This document shows, piece after piece, positions 44,312 through 54,484 of a stretch of 64,000 nucleotides of DNA. This DNA is from Colocasia esculenta. Taxonomy: Eukaryota; Streptophyta; Magnoliopsida; Alismatales; Araceae. Under the pieces are notes generated by a model that was not told where the DNA came from, searched no databases, and saw only the letters and a list, made by a program, of their open reading frames with translations. The stretch lies in the NCBI GenBank assembly GCA_014218235.1, contig CM024766.1:66019207-66083206 (forward strand), in the 5' to 3' direction. How positions within the stretch are numbered: the first letter of the stretch is position 1; each line of letters begins with the position of its first letter. Both the position numbers and the translations under genes were made by a program.

Positions 44312-44550
44312 TGTAGCAACCCGATATTTTAATAAATAAATCAATCAAAAAATTTAAAGAAAAAGGAATTAATTAAAAACCATTAAACAAAAAGAAGTAA
44401 TGGACTTTACTAAATGGATCATATAAAAGTTATTGAGTCAAAATAGAGATTTTTAAAGGTTGAATAAAAGAAAATTACCATAAATTCGTACCTAGCCAAT
44501 TTGGGTAGGGTTAGGAGTCCAATTCCAACCCATATTAACTATTTTAATAT

Positions 44551-45076
44551 TATAACACCCCATATAAGAATATGTTAAATTGACTAAATCAGCAAACTAC
44601 TAACAACTCGGACTAGTCATTTTCCGAGCTCAAGTAGGAAAAGAACTCTGAAGTTAAGCGTGCTCAGTTGGGAGTAGTCCCAGGATGGGTGACTTTCCTG
44701 GGAAGTCTACCAAGTAACACGGTTGTTGGGCCAGTTTTCTAGTTGGGTCGTCACAAATGGTATTAGAGCCTTGCCCAGCCGGAAGTGCAGGAACTAGGTG
44801 CCACATAGGGCAAAGTGCTACGCTATGGAAGCCACCTCTTGAGCCTGTAGGGGCCACCTCTAGAGTCCTGCCTATCTGGGAATTGATTGTGTACTATATG
44901 TGAACAGCGACGAGGGCGTCTCTTATATAAGACGGGTAGATTGTAACACCCCATATAAGAATATGTTAAATGGACTAAATCAGCAGACTACTAACAACTC
45001 AGACTAGTCATTTTCAGAGCTCGAGTAGGAAAAGAACTCTGAAGTTAAGTGTGCTCAGTTGGGAGTAGTCCCAGGA
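44551..45076 (+). mobile_element. Cassandra TRIM, second LTR truncated (copy 2)
   Basis: Duplicate of 26142-26666. LTR1 44551-44755 (start mutated to TATAACACC), primer site TGGTATTAGAGCC, internal to 44941, LTR2 from 44942 cut after CCCAGGA. The 5S-like block is present in LTR1. Non-coding; short open frames here are chance. Confidence 0.9.
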
Positions 45077-47073
45077 ATGGATCATATAAAAGTACTAACC
45101 CTACCCAAATTGGCTAGGTACGAATTTGCAACCCATCCTAACCCAATTAGGAGGTGGAAAGCTTGGAAGGTTGGAAGAAATAGGGAAACTCAGAATTAAA
45201 TAAGAATTAGAGTTATAGTAGGAATTGGAAACACTAGAGGCTTAAATACACCCCAACCTCTTCATGGCTGACCCTAATGCGTTGCTGAGGCTTGCTAGAC
45301 GTGGAGGAGAGGCCAAAGGAAGGGAGAAATCGTGGGGAGAAGGCTTGCTCAAGATCTACCACCTGATCTTCGAGTTTTAAGTCCTAGGAGACAAATAGAC
45401 CCAAAGGTAGGCATTCTCTCAAGCTAAACCTAATTAATCTCGTTTGTAGGATGTTCCTAACATCAGGAACAAAAGCCCTCTAGTTGCTCTAATTTTCATT
45501 GACCCTATCTTGAGATCTTTATTTTTGAAGTTCTGTTATCATCATATCCCCGAACCCTCATATTTATTTTAGATCTCCATATACACTTGATCTCATGCCA
45601 CGAAATTTTTACTGGACATACTGCTCTTTGTCAGGAATCATTTGCCACCGTTTTCCCTAAATTCCATTCAGTATACCACTCGAACTAATTTATTTTCCAT
45701 CACTGTATCCTGTTCTATGTTCTTCGTGAAAGATCTTATTCAAAACATGCCAGAACCATGTGTTGGGGATCGGATAGGTGACTTTGACAAAAGAACTAAG
45801 AAATTCTGTGTATAGCAGCAAAATTAAAATAAGTGAAACACACAATTTGATCAGATACAAGTGTGGTGTGTGAGTATAGGAATAAGAACAGCAAACCACA
45901 CATCAAACCACAATGCACTGAAGATTTTTATGGTGGTTCGTAGAACACAACTTGTTTCTCCTACGTCCACCTCCTCACAACGGAGGAACCACTAGCACAA
46001 GTGCAGTACAAACTGGAGCACGACGACTCTGACCTCTTTGAGATCTACAACTCAAAGAAACCCAGGAGATAGGAACGACAACCTACTCCACTGACCACTT
46101 GTGAATTCAACAAATTCACAAGCTCTTGAGCACTACGTCTCAAGCACCAGAGCACAACGGCTCCAAACCAGAGTACAAAGTACTCAAACCTTTGGATCAC
46201 AATAGATCCAAGTTCTGCTAGAACAAGCAAACTTAGAGAATAGATCCTCTAGCACGATCTATCTCAGTACAATAGAAATGGTAGAGACAAATAGAATTGG
46301 GAGATCTGTGTAGAACACATACACAGATTCCCCAGAGAATTTAACACTCTGATCAAATACAGACTCGACTGGATCTCCTTCTGGACTAGCACTGCTACAA
46401 TCACGAGCTCCTTCTCTTCTTCTCCTTCTTCTTCCCTTGGCGGCACTGCTCTGCTCCTCTGGATGCAAATTCCTTTTTCCAGCTCTTCTTGCCTTCTTCC
46501 AGAATGCTCTTGGCTTTTTCTTGCGTGGGATACTTTGAAGTACCAAAAACATGGGTATTTATAGCCCCATATGTCCATAAGGAGCCTTAGGGTACGTGGG
46601 CACAAAAACCTAGGCAAATTCCCTTGATCCCCAAGCGGCCACGTGTCCAGAAAAATCATAAGTTGAAATTTCAGCCGGAGTGTACCACTGAGTGTGTCGA
46701 CACACTGTCCCAATTGTCCAAAAAGGGTCTTCTGGAAGCTGAGTCTGGTGTCGACACTACCAGGGACTGTGTCGACACCCTGTCCCAGTCAAGCAACTGG
46801 GTCTCCTGGGAACTGGGTCTATTGTCGACACTACCAGGGGCTGTGTCGACACACTGAACCATGTCTTCATGAAAAAGCTCCAAGAATAGTGACCCAGTGT
46901 CGATACCATCAATGGATGTGTCGACACCATCAATGACAAGAGCTGTATACATCTGCAAATTTAACACATAAATCATTAGTACATGTAACACCCCATATAA
47001 GAATATGTTAAATGGACTAAATCAGTAGACTACCAACAACCCGGACTAGTCATTTTCAGAGCTCGAGCATGAA

Positions 47074-47140
47074 AAGAATTCTGAAGTTAAGCGTGCTCAG
47101 TTGGGAGTAGTCCCAGGATGGGTGACCTTCGTGGGAAGTC
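47074..47140 (+). promoter_or_regulatory. 5S rRNA-like pol III promoter in Cassandra-3 LTR1
   Basis: Resembles plant 5S rRNA from the A box through the C box: GAAGTTAAGCGTGCTC then GGAGTAGTCCCAGGATGG and GTGACC...GGGAAGTC. In 5S genes these are the internal control regions bound by TFIIIA/TFIIIC; Cassandra is known to have captured them. The remaining 5S gene is not present, so this is not a 5S rRNA gene. Confidence 0.85.
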
Positions 47141-47509
47141 TACCAACTGGCACGGTTGTTGGGCCAGTTTGCTGGTTGGGTCATCACAAATGGTATCAGA
47201 GCCTTGCCCAGCCGGAAGTGCAGGAACTAAGTGCCACACAGGGCAAAGTGCTACGCTATGGGAGCCACCTCTTGAGGCCATAATGGCGCAAAGTGCTACA
47301 TAGTGGGAGCCACCTCTTGAGCCTGTGGGGGCCACCTCTAGAATCCTGCCTGCCTGGGGTTTGATTGTGTGCTATATGTGAGCAGCGACGAGGACGTCGC
47401 TTATATAAGAGGGGTAGATTGTAACACCCCATATAAGAATATGTTAAATGGACTAAATCAGTAGACTACCAACAACCCGAACTAGTCATTTTCAGAGCTC
47501 GAGCACGAA

Positions 47510-47576
47510 AAGAACTCTGAAGTTAAGCGTGCTCAGTTGGGAGTAGTCCCAGGATGGGTGACCTTCGTCGGAAGTC
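47510..47576 (+). promoter_or_regulatory. 5S rRNA-like pol III promoter in Cassandra-3 LTR2
   Basis: Same stretch in the second LTR, 436 bp downstream, with a few changes (GTCGGAAGTC for GTGGGAAGTC). The A-box and C-box-like words are intact. Confidence 0.85.
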
Positions 47577-48216
47577 TACTAACTAGCACGGTTGTTGGGC
47601 CAGTTTGCTGGTTGGGTCATCACAGTACAAGATATTATCATTAAAATATGAGATATTAAACATCAAAAACATGTTGTTTAAGCATTATTGTGATATGTAT
47701 AAAATGTATAACATATTCAACATATCATCATCAAAATCACAATATGTCATCATCAAGATCAAAGTATGAGTGATGTTCATTGGTCATCATTAAAATACAA
47801 CTTTAGGAAATTCCAAAACACACTCAACCCAACACCATGATTATTTCCAAATTCCTAATTACTGTGTATACCTTTGCAAGTCTAGTTTTATTTAAATCTG
47901 GTTTCATGATTTTTCATCATCTGTACACCGAGATTTTTATTTTTGAATGACTTTGTATCAAAACATGGAAAGCCTGGACCGCAATCCAAGCCAAACCCTT
48001 TTCCTGTTCGGGCTCAGGTGCAGAAGCTGAGAACGCGATGGCCCGATAGGCCGCGTTCTCAGGGGCTGATCGCGACCAGGAACCTATCGCGTTCTGAACG
48101 CGACAGGCCTTGGCATCGTGTTCCGGCTGTCTGCCTGACCGACCTATCACGTTCCTTTACATGCCCTATCGCGTTCTGTCTACCTATCCCAGATGGTCCT
48201 GTCACGATCTTTGATA

Positions 48217-49375
48217 CAGCCTGAGAGATTTGTTTCTAAGGAAAGTCCAGATAAGGTGTGCAAGTTCCTTTGATCCATTTATGAATTAAACCAAGCTTCA
48301 TGAAGTTGGAACATAAGATTTGATGAGACAGTCAGATCTTATGACTTCGTTAAGAATGGTGATGAGCTTTGTGTGTATACTAAGTGGGAGCACTATCACC
48401 TTCTTGGTATTGTATGTGGATGACATCCTTATCACTGGGAATAATGTAGGAATGTTATCCACAAAGAAGGCTTGGTTATCAAAGAATTTCTCCATGAAGG
48501 ACTTAGGGAAAGTATCCTGTATTTTGGATATTTGGATCTTTAAAGATAGATCCAAGAAGATGCTTGGCTTGTCCCAATCCAAGTACATAGACAACATTCT
48601 CAAAAGATTTGGCATGGAAAATTCCAAGAGGGGTCTCATACCGATGAGACATGGAATTTCACTTTCTAGGAGTATGACCCCAAACACTACAGAAGAAAGG
48701 GCAAACATGGATAGAATTTCCTATACCTCCGCGATATGGTCTATCATATATGTTATGTTATATACTAGGCCTGATGTAGCACATACTCTAAGTGTAAAGA
48801 GCAGATATCAGGTGGATCCAGGTTTGGAACACTGGAAAGTAGTAAAGTATATTCTTAAGTACTTGAGAAGGACTAAGGATCTTTTACTAATATATGGAGG
48901 ATGTAGCCTCAAGGTTGAAGGCTACATAGACTCGAGTTTCCAGTTTGATGTCGATGATAGAAAGTCCAACTCAGGGTTTGTGTTTACCCTGAATGGAGGA
49001 GCAGTATGATGAAAGAGTTCCAAGCAAGAGACTACTGCTGACTCGACCAGTATGGTGTAATACATTGCTGCAGCAGAAGCAACAAAAGAAGTGGTCTGCA
49101 TGAAGAAGTTCATTGTAGATCTAGGAGTCGTGCCATGTAATGAAGAGCTGATTCCATTATTTTGTGACAACAACGGAGCGATTACTATCTCACTAGAGGC
49201 CTAAATACGTTCTAAGAAGGTTAAACTTGAAAAGAGAGATCGTGGCCCGTGGTGATGTATTGATGGAAAGAGTTCAATCCGAAGATAACATTACAGATCC
49301 ATTGACAAAGCCGTTAACTCAAATTGCCTTTAAGCAACACTGAGGTCAGATGGGGATTTAGGTCAAGTGGTAGAT
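48217..49375 (+). pseudogene. Copia reverse transcriptase end and RNase H of element J
   Basis: ERFVSKESPDKVCKF, frameshifted region, then VLYVDDILITGNNVGML (catalytic YVDD), WLSKNFSMKDLG, QSKYIDNILKRFGMENSKRG, ARP-like YTRPDVAHTLSV, YLRRTKDLLLIYGG, RNase H with GYIDSSFQFDVDDRKSNSGF, then after a stop at 49007 decayed SKQETTADSTSMV, YIAAAEATKEVVCMKKFI, PLFCDNNGAITIS. It is the continuation of the integrase relic at 43209-44311. The end of the frame leads into GTGGTAGATTGCTAG, a decayed purine tract and LTR start. Confidence 0.85.
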
Positions 49376-51103
49376 TGCTAGTTATTAGTGCCCTACAGGT
49401 CAACTCATATTAGTGATGGTACTTAAAATCTTGTACTAATCTCTTTTGGTAATGATATTAATGGCATTTTCTCACTCTATATTACAAGCATAGAATGATG
49501 TATATATATTGTGACCTTTATGGGTTTGTGCAATGAGGATTAGGATCATAATGGGATCATGATACTGAGACCTATCCTTGTTAAACACATATCCTAATTA
49601 TTCTTGGTCATAGGTTACTCGAGAAGGACATCAAGATAACTCGATAGACTGGTGTGCTATATACCCATCCATATGATGGAGACAGCTGGTTTCATAGCTA
49701 CTTGTGTGGAGACACTAGGGCTATAGTGCAGGTGGTTATTGGAGAATGATTTCACTAAATGATTTGCTCTCAGAATATTGTATGGTTGATGATACATAAT
49801 TGTCAGACAACGATTTTGTGGTCCCAATTTTGTAACTAGTCCTTCAACTTGAGATACCAAGGATGCCTTGTTTGATTACTCCATTCTTTGATGTCGTACT
49901 TATAGGTCTAGTAGTCCCAGATCTAGTACAACCTGTTATTGAGAATGGTAGACAACTTTACGAAGATAGTTGTTTGTCAATAAAGGATCGTCCACTCTCG
50001 GTATCATGAGAGAAATATCTCCTGTGTTCTTACTTAAGTAAATCTCTAGCTAGGGTCAATCGGATTGAGAGAGAAGGAGTTCTTTGGGAGAATTTGATTA
50101 GAGTGAGACTCAGATGGATTCTGTATAGACCTAACTGCACCATGTCTAATATACGATCTCTGGGATATTAGATAGACGAAGGACTACATATATGCGAAAG
50201 AAAGGTCTAATGGATTAGATCCCTCTGTATCGTCTAGGGACTATGGCATAGTTGCTTAGTATGTCTATAGTAGATGAGTTGAGTGAATTATTAAGGAGAT
50301 AATTTCAGAAGAGGTTTTGACATGTGAATCCAAAATATAAATTATTTCGAATTAATAGTTTGACTATTAATGATTAATCAAATTAATTTTCAAAAATTTT
50401 AAATGACTTGCAAAATATTTTTTGTTTGTTTCATAATTAATTACTATCATTAACTAATTTGATGATAATAGAAAATGTCACAAAATATTTTTATGTGTTT
50501 TAAACAATTTAAAACACATTATTCTCTTTGAAAATTAATTATATGATGATTTGATTTCTATTAATTTCAATAAATATGTCAAAATTCATATAAAATTATG
50601 AGGATTCATAATCCTTTAAAAAAAAAATTTACCACCAAAATTCATAATTTTAATCAAAACATTTAATAAGGATATATATACAATTTCAAATTCATCAGGG
50701 TCCATAGGCACCAATGTCAATATCAATGTCATCTTCTTCATGTTACTGTTCATATACAGTAACCTATGGCCAACAACCAGTTCGAAGCAGCCGGGGAAAG
50801 TAGTGACCGGCTACCGAAGGCTCCGGCCACCACGGAGGACACCCTACTAGTGCCGAACGGTGCTCCAATGAGAGTGGCAGAAGTCTACGATAGTGGCAAA
50901 CATTGTCTGTGGCACCTTCAGTGCCAATCTCCGGCCGCCCATCCCTCACACAAGTCGCCTAGCGATTTTGCATGGCACTGTAGCAAAGACTCTCCTTATG
51001 GCTCGGAGCAGCCTGGTTCGGCCATGACGGCGTGACCATGTGGAAAATCATGAAAACAAGTCATGAACACGATCATATCTCAAGTCACCAAAGGTATGTA
51101 ACC
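49376..51103 (+). repeat. Probable 3' LTR of J and adjoining unassigned sequence
   Basis: Begins TGCTAGTTATTAGTGCCCTA directly after J's RNase H and decayed purine tract, the usual style of this copia group (TGTTAGGATTAGTGCCC). A/T-rich from 50300 to 50720. The 3' end is not identified. An 89-codon open frame at 50766-51035 has no recognisable domain. No gene is supported. Confidence 0.55.
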
Positions 51104-51107
51104 ATGT

Positions 51108-51119
51108 GCTTTGATACCA
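51108..51119 (-). other. Primer-binding site of minus-strand copia element M
   Basis: Minus strand TGGTATCAAAGC, preceded by CCTAAAACGTAATAG, which looks like the end of a copia LTR (CGTAGGATACCTAAAACG). The internal region that should lie below 51100 is not recognisable, so only the LTR and primer site are supported. Confidence 0.6.
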
Positions 51120-51121
51120 CT

Positions 51122-51848
51122 ATTACGTTTTAGGTATCCTACGAGATCTCGATGTGCAACGAAATAATAAAAATTACAACCGAGATCGGGATACCGACTA
51201 CAGTCTAGTATTTCGAGATCTTACTCTATGGAGATAAAGACTCTCCCATGGTCGATGTAGTAACTACTTCGTACAGAGCTGTCCACACATCCAATCTCTA
51301 CTGCAGTCCATATGAGCCGATGGGGCAGGGGTTCCCTCTGTCACAGTCTTCACCCGACGAAGTCTCCTCCTTTTCATTCACTTCTCACACACACTACACA
51401 CCATATCACCCCCACACTCTAAGTGGTTGTGTGCCTTTGTAGGAGATGAGAGGAGAGGTAGAGATGCTTCGTGTGTATGGGAAAAGGGAAAGAGAGTAAT
51501 GAGCCCTTGACTTTCAACTCTCCCTTTCCCCCTTTTTTAACTAAGAGCCAAAACCCCGTTTAAGATAAGCAACCCAAGTCTCCTTATTCAAGAGTAGCCA
51601 ATTTGAAATTTACACCAAAGCATCCCATTTTAGAGGAATAACATGGCTTCCCATTTAAGGCTTCCTTGATCAGCCTTAGGGCAACCAAATGCCATTATTT
51701 TAATGGCTGCAACAATTACAGATAAACCCCTCTTAGTATTTGTATTATGTAAATACCTCTATGCCTTCCAGGCCCTTTTGTATTTGACCCTGCAGGACTA
51801 ATATCAAGATGGATGTGGATCGATAAACCATTGAATCTCCATTTAAAG
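51122..51848 (-). repeat. LTR of copia element M, 3' part
   Basis: From the primer site upward; minus strand carries GCACATCGAGATCTCGTAGG near the end and a typical non-coding leader. At 51849 it is cut by LTR N, so the LTR start lies on the other side of the N insertion, not identified in the window. Flank next to N is TAAAG. No gene. Confidence 0.6.
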
Positions 51849-52525
51849 TGTTGCCCAGCTAGCAAGCCCAGAGGGGGGGTGAATGGGATTCTAAAAATTC
51901 TTTTCGATTAAAACCTGTTAACAAAAATGCTTAACAGAGAACACTAAAGAGAGTAGTTAGTGTTAGATGAATGAAGACAAACAAACGCACAAAAGCAATC
52001 ACACATGCAACAGGAGATTTTTATCCTGGTTCGGCCTTCCTATACCAAGGAGTCCTACGTCTAGTCCCTAAGCAACAACTTGGGCTTTCACTACCAAGGG
52101 TACTGTCCCCCTTAAGGACCCTTACACATCCAGTCGCAGCTGGCCTTCTCTTCTAACCCCGAAGAGAAATACAAACATTCTGATACACAGGTCTTCCTTC
52201 CTTACCGAAGGGAATACAAACCACCTGTTCACAACAGGTCTTCTCTTCACACCCCGAAGAGGAACTTCACCACAAGTGTGAATGAAGGAAAATGCCCCTA
52301 GACCAAGCTTACAGCAAATGCTCGATCTGAGGCAGTGACTGAGAGAGAAAGATCTACAATAAGAAAATCTCTCAGAACACACTAGCTCTCCAAAGGCTAA
52401 AAACAATGAAAAATGGAGAGCAAGAGCTACAGCAAGCTAGGGAGTGAAGCTCAGGGCTCTTCTTTCTAATGCACGAAGGTTGTAAGATAAAAGCTCAAAA
52501 GTTGTTCTTTACGGTGTCATCAGTC

Positions 52526-52536
52526 TTCTATATATC
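52526..52536 (-). promoter_or_regulatory. Putative TATA box of LTR N
   Basis: Minus strand reads GGATATATAGA, between the motif array and the conserved R/U5 block. Position-based inference. Confidence 0.5.
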
Positions 52537-53086
52537 CTTCTCTTTGAGAAATATATCCGTTGAAGTGTCTGTTGTCTCTAGGTTGGATGCTCGTTAGACT
52601 GCATGGTTCGTCGAGTATGACAGGTGTGCTTGCAGTCATTTAATGCTTTACGACCCATGCACGTAAGGAGAAGATCCATCTTGATATCCTTCAGCTTCTA
52701 TTTTGTCCAACGTTGTATGACATGGTACTGGCAGAGACTTGCACACATTAAATTCTAAAGCATAGATAGCTATGCTGCCTCTTACCGTCAGTCAACGTTA
52801 GAATTCATGCAGTAAGACTATTCACCAAAATAGAAATGTCATTCTGCTTTCTGAAAAGTGTTTCTTATAGAAACATAAGAATAGAAGGCAACGAGCAGAT
52901 GATGTGAATAGTTATAATAAATGCAAGGATATTAGAGATGTGTGGGGGAAGACTTTGACTTTCACAATATTTGAAAATATATGAGAATAATAGATATATT
53001 CATTAAATTTATGATAGAGAAATCGATGTGTCCATGAGACATTGTTCCATTAATGAAATCATTGCAAGAGCAAGCGAATCGTTCTT

Positions 53087-54068
53087 ATAGTAGAAGCAAA
53101 TCATTGTGAATACAAATCATTGTACACATATAAGCAAATCGTTGTACAGATACAAATAAATCATTGTTCAAACATAAACAAATCGTTGTTTGAACAAATC
53201 GTTGTTCAAGCATAAGTAAATCGTTGTTTGAGCAAATTTTTATTCATCCATAAGCAAATTGATGTGAACATAAGTCGTTATACAGATATAAGCAAGTCGT
53301 TGTGAACACAAATCGTTGTGAGTAAATCGTTATAAGCAAATCGTTATAAGCAAGTCGTTGTGAACACAAATCGTTCTGAGTAAATCGTTATAAGCAAATT
53401 GTTATAAGCAAGTCGTTGTGAACACAAATCGTTGTGAGCAAATAGTTATAAGCAAATCGTTAAAAGCAAGTCGTTGTGAACACAAATCGTTGTGAGCAAA
53501 TCGTTATAAGAAAATCGTTATAAGCAAGTCGTTGTGGACACAAATCGTTGTTCTACTTATCAAATTGATGCAGTGACCAAATCGTTGTTTACTATATCGA
53601 ATCGTTACGGCGACCAAGTCGTTATGTAACTTATCGAATCATTAAGACGACCAAGTCGTATGTAACATATCAAATCATTACGGCGACCAAGTCGTTATGT
53701 AACTTATCGAATCTTTACGGTGACCAAGTCATTATGTAACTTATCAAATCGTTGTGAGACCAAATCGTTGTTTCTCACTTAACAAATCGTTGTGAGAACC
53801 AAATCGTTATTTCTCACTTAACAAATCGTTGTTTCTCACTTAACAAATCGTTGTTTCTCACTTAACAAATCGTTATGAGAACCAAATCGTTGTTTCTCAC
53901 ATAACAAATCATTGTGAGAATCAAATCGTTGTTTCACTTAACAAATCGTTGTGAGAACCAAATCGTTGTTTCTCACTTAACAAATGGTTGTGAGAACCAA
54001 ATTGTTGTTTCTCACTTAACAAATCGTTATAATCTTAATGAAATCGTTATATCACTTAGGAAATCGAT
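53087..54068 (-). promoter_or_regulatory. AACGATTT motif array in LTR N
   Basis: Several dozen copies of AAATCGTT on plus (AACGATTT in element sense) and one-base variants (AAGTCGTT, AAATCATT) over about 1 kb. In 53820-54020 the motif start positions alternate 22 and 17 bp (for example 53823, 53845, 53867, 53884, 53906, 53923). Subunits such as AAATCGTTATAAGCAAGTCG and AAATCGTTGTTTCTCACTTA recur. Begins about 200 bp from the LTR start, as in H and P. Confidence 0.8.
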
Positions 54069-54263
54069 GTGTACTTAGAAGAATTACATGTTGTGAACTC
54101 TAAATGATACAGTATAAGAATACTTACAGATTTTTGCTTGATTTTGCCCAATTTATTTCCCGTGACTTAGCTTCAAGGAAACTTGTTAAACAATACTTAT
54201 TATGGTTTTGTTAATCACCAAAATAGGCATAAATGAAATTATATAGGGATGGACTGATCATCA

Positions 54264-54484
54264 ATCTCCCCCTTTTTGGTGATGACAAAATCATAACAAA
54301 ACATAACATATAATTTGCTGTAATAAACTTGAGTAATTTTTCTTAAATAAGAAAGAAGGTATGTTGATATGTATTTCAAAATGTTTTAGTTTCTCCCCCT
54401 TTTTGTCATTAAGCAAAAAGATACAAAGAGAGAACATAAGAAAGATAAAGGGGAGCCAGGAAGAGATAGTTTTTCATTAAATCA
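54264..54484 (-). other. Purine tracts of element N
   Basis: Minus strand AAAAAGGGGGAGATTG abuts the LTR start and a second AAAAAGGGGGAGAAAC lies near 54390-54407, again the multiplied-tract arrangement of Sireviruses. No coding signal until 54485. Confidence 0.75.

Larger units (their letters stand above)
46984..47624 (+). mobile_element. Complete Cassandra TRIM with target-site duplication
   Basis: LTR1 46984-47188 and LTR2 47420-47624, each 205 bp and differing at about six positions; both run TGTAACACCCCATATAAG...GGTCATCACA. Primer site TGGTATCAGAGCC at 47191-47203, purine tract AAGAGGGGTAGAT before LTR2. Target-site duplication GTACA at 46979-46983 and 47625-47629. Internal region 231 bp with an imperfect duplication around GGCAAAGTGCTACGCTATGG, no coding. 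Inserted in the solo LTR F, and absent from the duplicate, hence later than the segmental duplication. Confidence 0.95.
41870..47834. repeat. Segmental duplication, copy 2
   Basis: Counterpart of 23461-28760. Carries LTR F piece, unassigned stretch, J integrase relic, LTR K, truncated Cassandra and LTR F (here a solo LTR with an additional Cassandra). The right flank continues into the rest of K and of J, whereas in copy 1 the LTR continues into F1. Confidence 0.9.
45761..47834 (-). repeat. Solo LTR F with target-site duplication
   Basis: Complete LTR (CCCCAACA end at 45761, TGTTGGGTTGAG start at 47834) flanked by CCATG at 45756-45760 and 47835-47839. No internal sequence, so the element was removed by recombination between its LTRs. 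Contains Cassandra-3 (46984-47624) inserted after the TATA/array region; without it the LTR is about 1.43 kb. Palindrome array at 46694-46927. Confidence 0.92.
44312..48216 (+). repeat. LTR K (solo LTR of a gypsy-type element) with nested insertions
   Basis: Starts TGTAGCAACCCGATATT at 44312 inside J pol and probably ends CACGATCTTTGATACA at about 48216, where J's RT frame resumes (ERFVSKESPDKV). No K internal sequence or coding region is present, hence a solo LTR. Contains truncated Cassandra-2 and the solo LTR F between the CCATG repeats. The last 200 bases carry CGCG words (AACGCGATGG, CCGCGTTCTC, ATCGCGACC, ATCGCGTTCTG). No target duplication is found and part of J is missing, so a deletion accompanied or followed insertion. 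Confidence 0.65.
51849..54263 (-). repeat. 3' LTR of Sirevirus element N
   Basis: About 2.4 kb, start TGATGATCAGTCC at 54263, end GCTGGGCAACA at 51849 (element sense). Contains a long AACGATTT array (53087-54068), TATA box (about 52526-52536), a conserved block (TTTTATCCTGGTTCGGCC...AGTCCTACGTCTAGTCCC on plus, 52019-52066) and a G/C tract (about 51872-51878). A purine tract AAAAAGGGGGAGAT abuts the start, so it is a 3' LTR with its internal region to the right. No gene inside. Confidence 0.88.

Noticed and set aside
50766..51035. Possible host gene exon (89 codons)
   Set aside because: Lies in LTR-like sequence after J, the opposite strand is open too, and there is no recognisable domain or splice context.
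53087..54068. CRISPR-like regular short repeats
   Set aside because: Spacers are themselves repetitive and shorter than the expected 26-40 bp, the repeat unit is an octamer, and the array lies inside a plant LTR.
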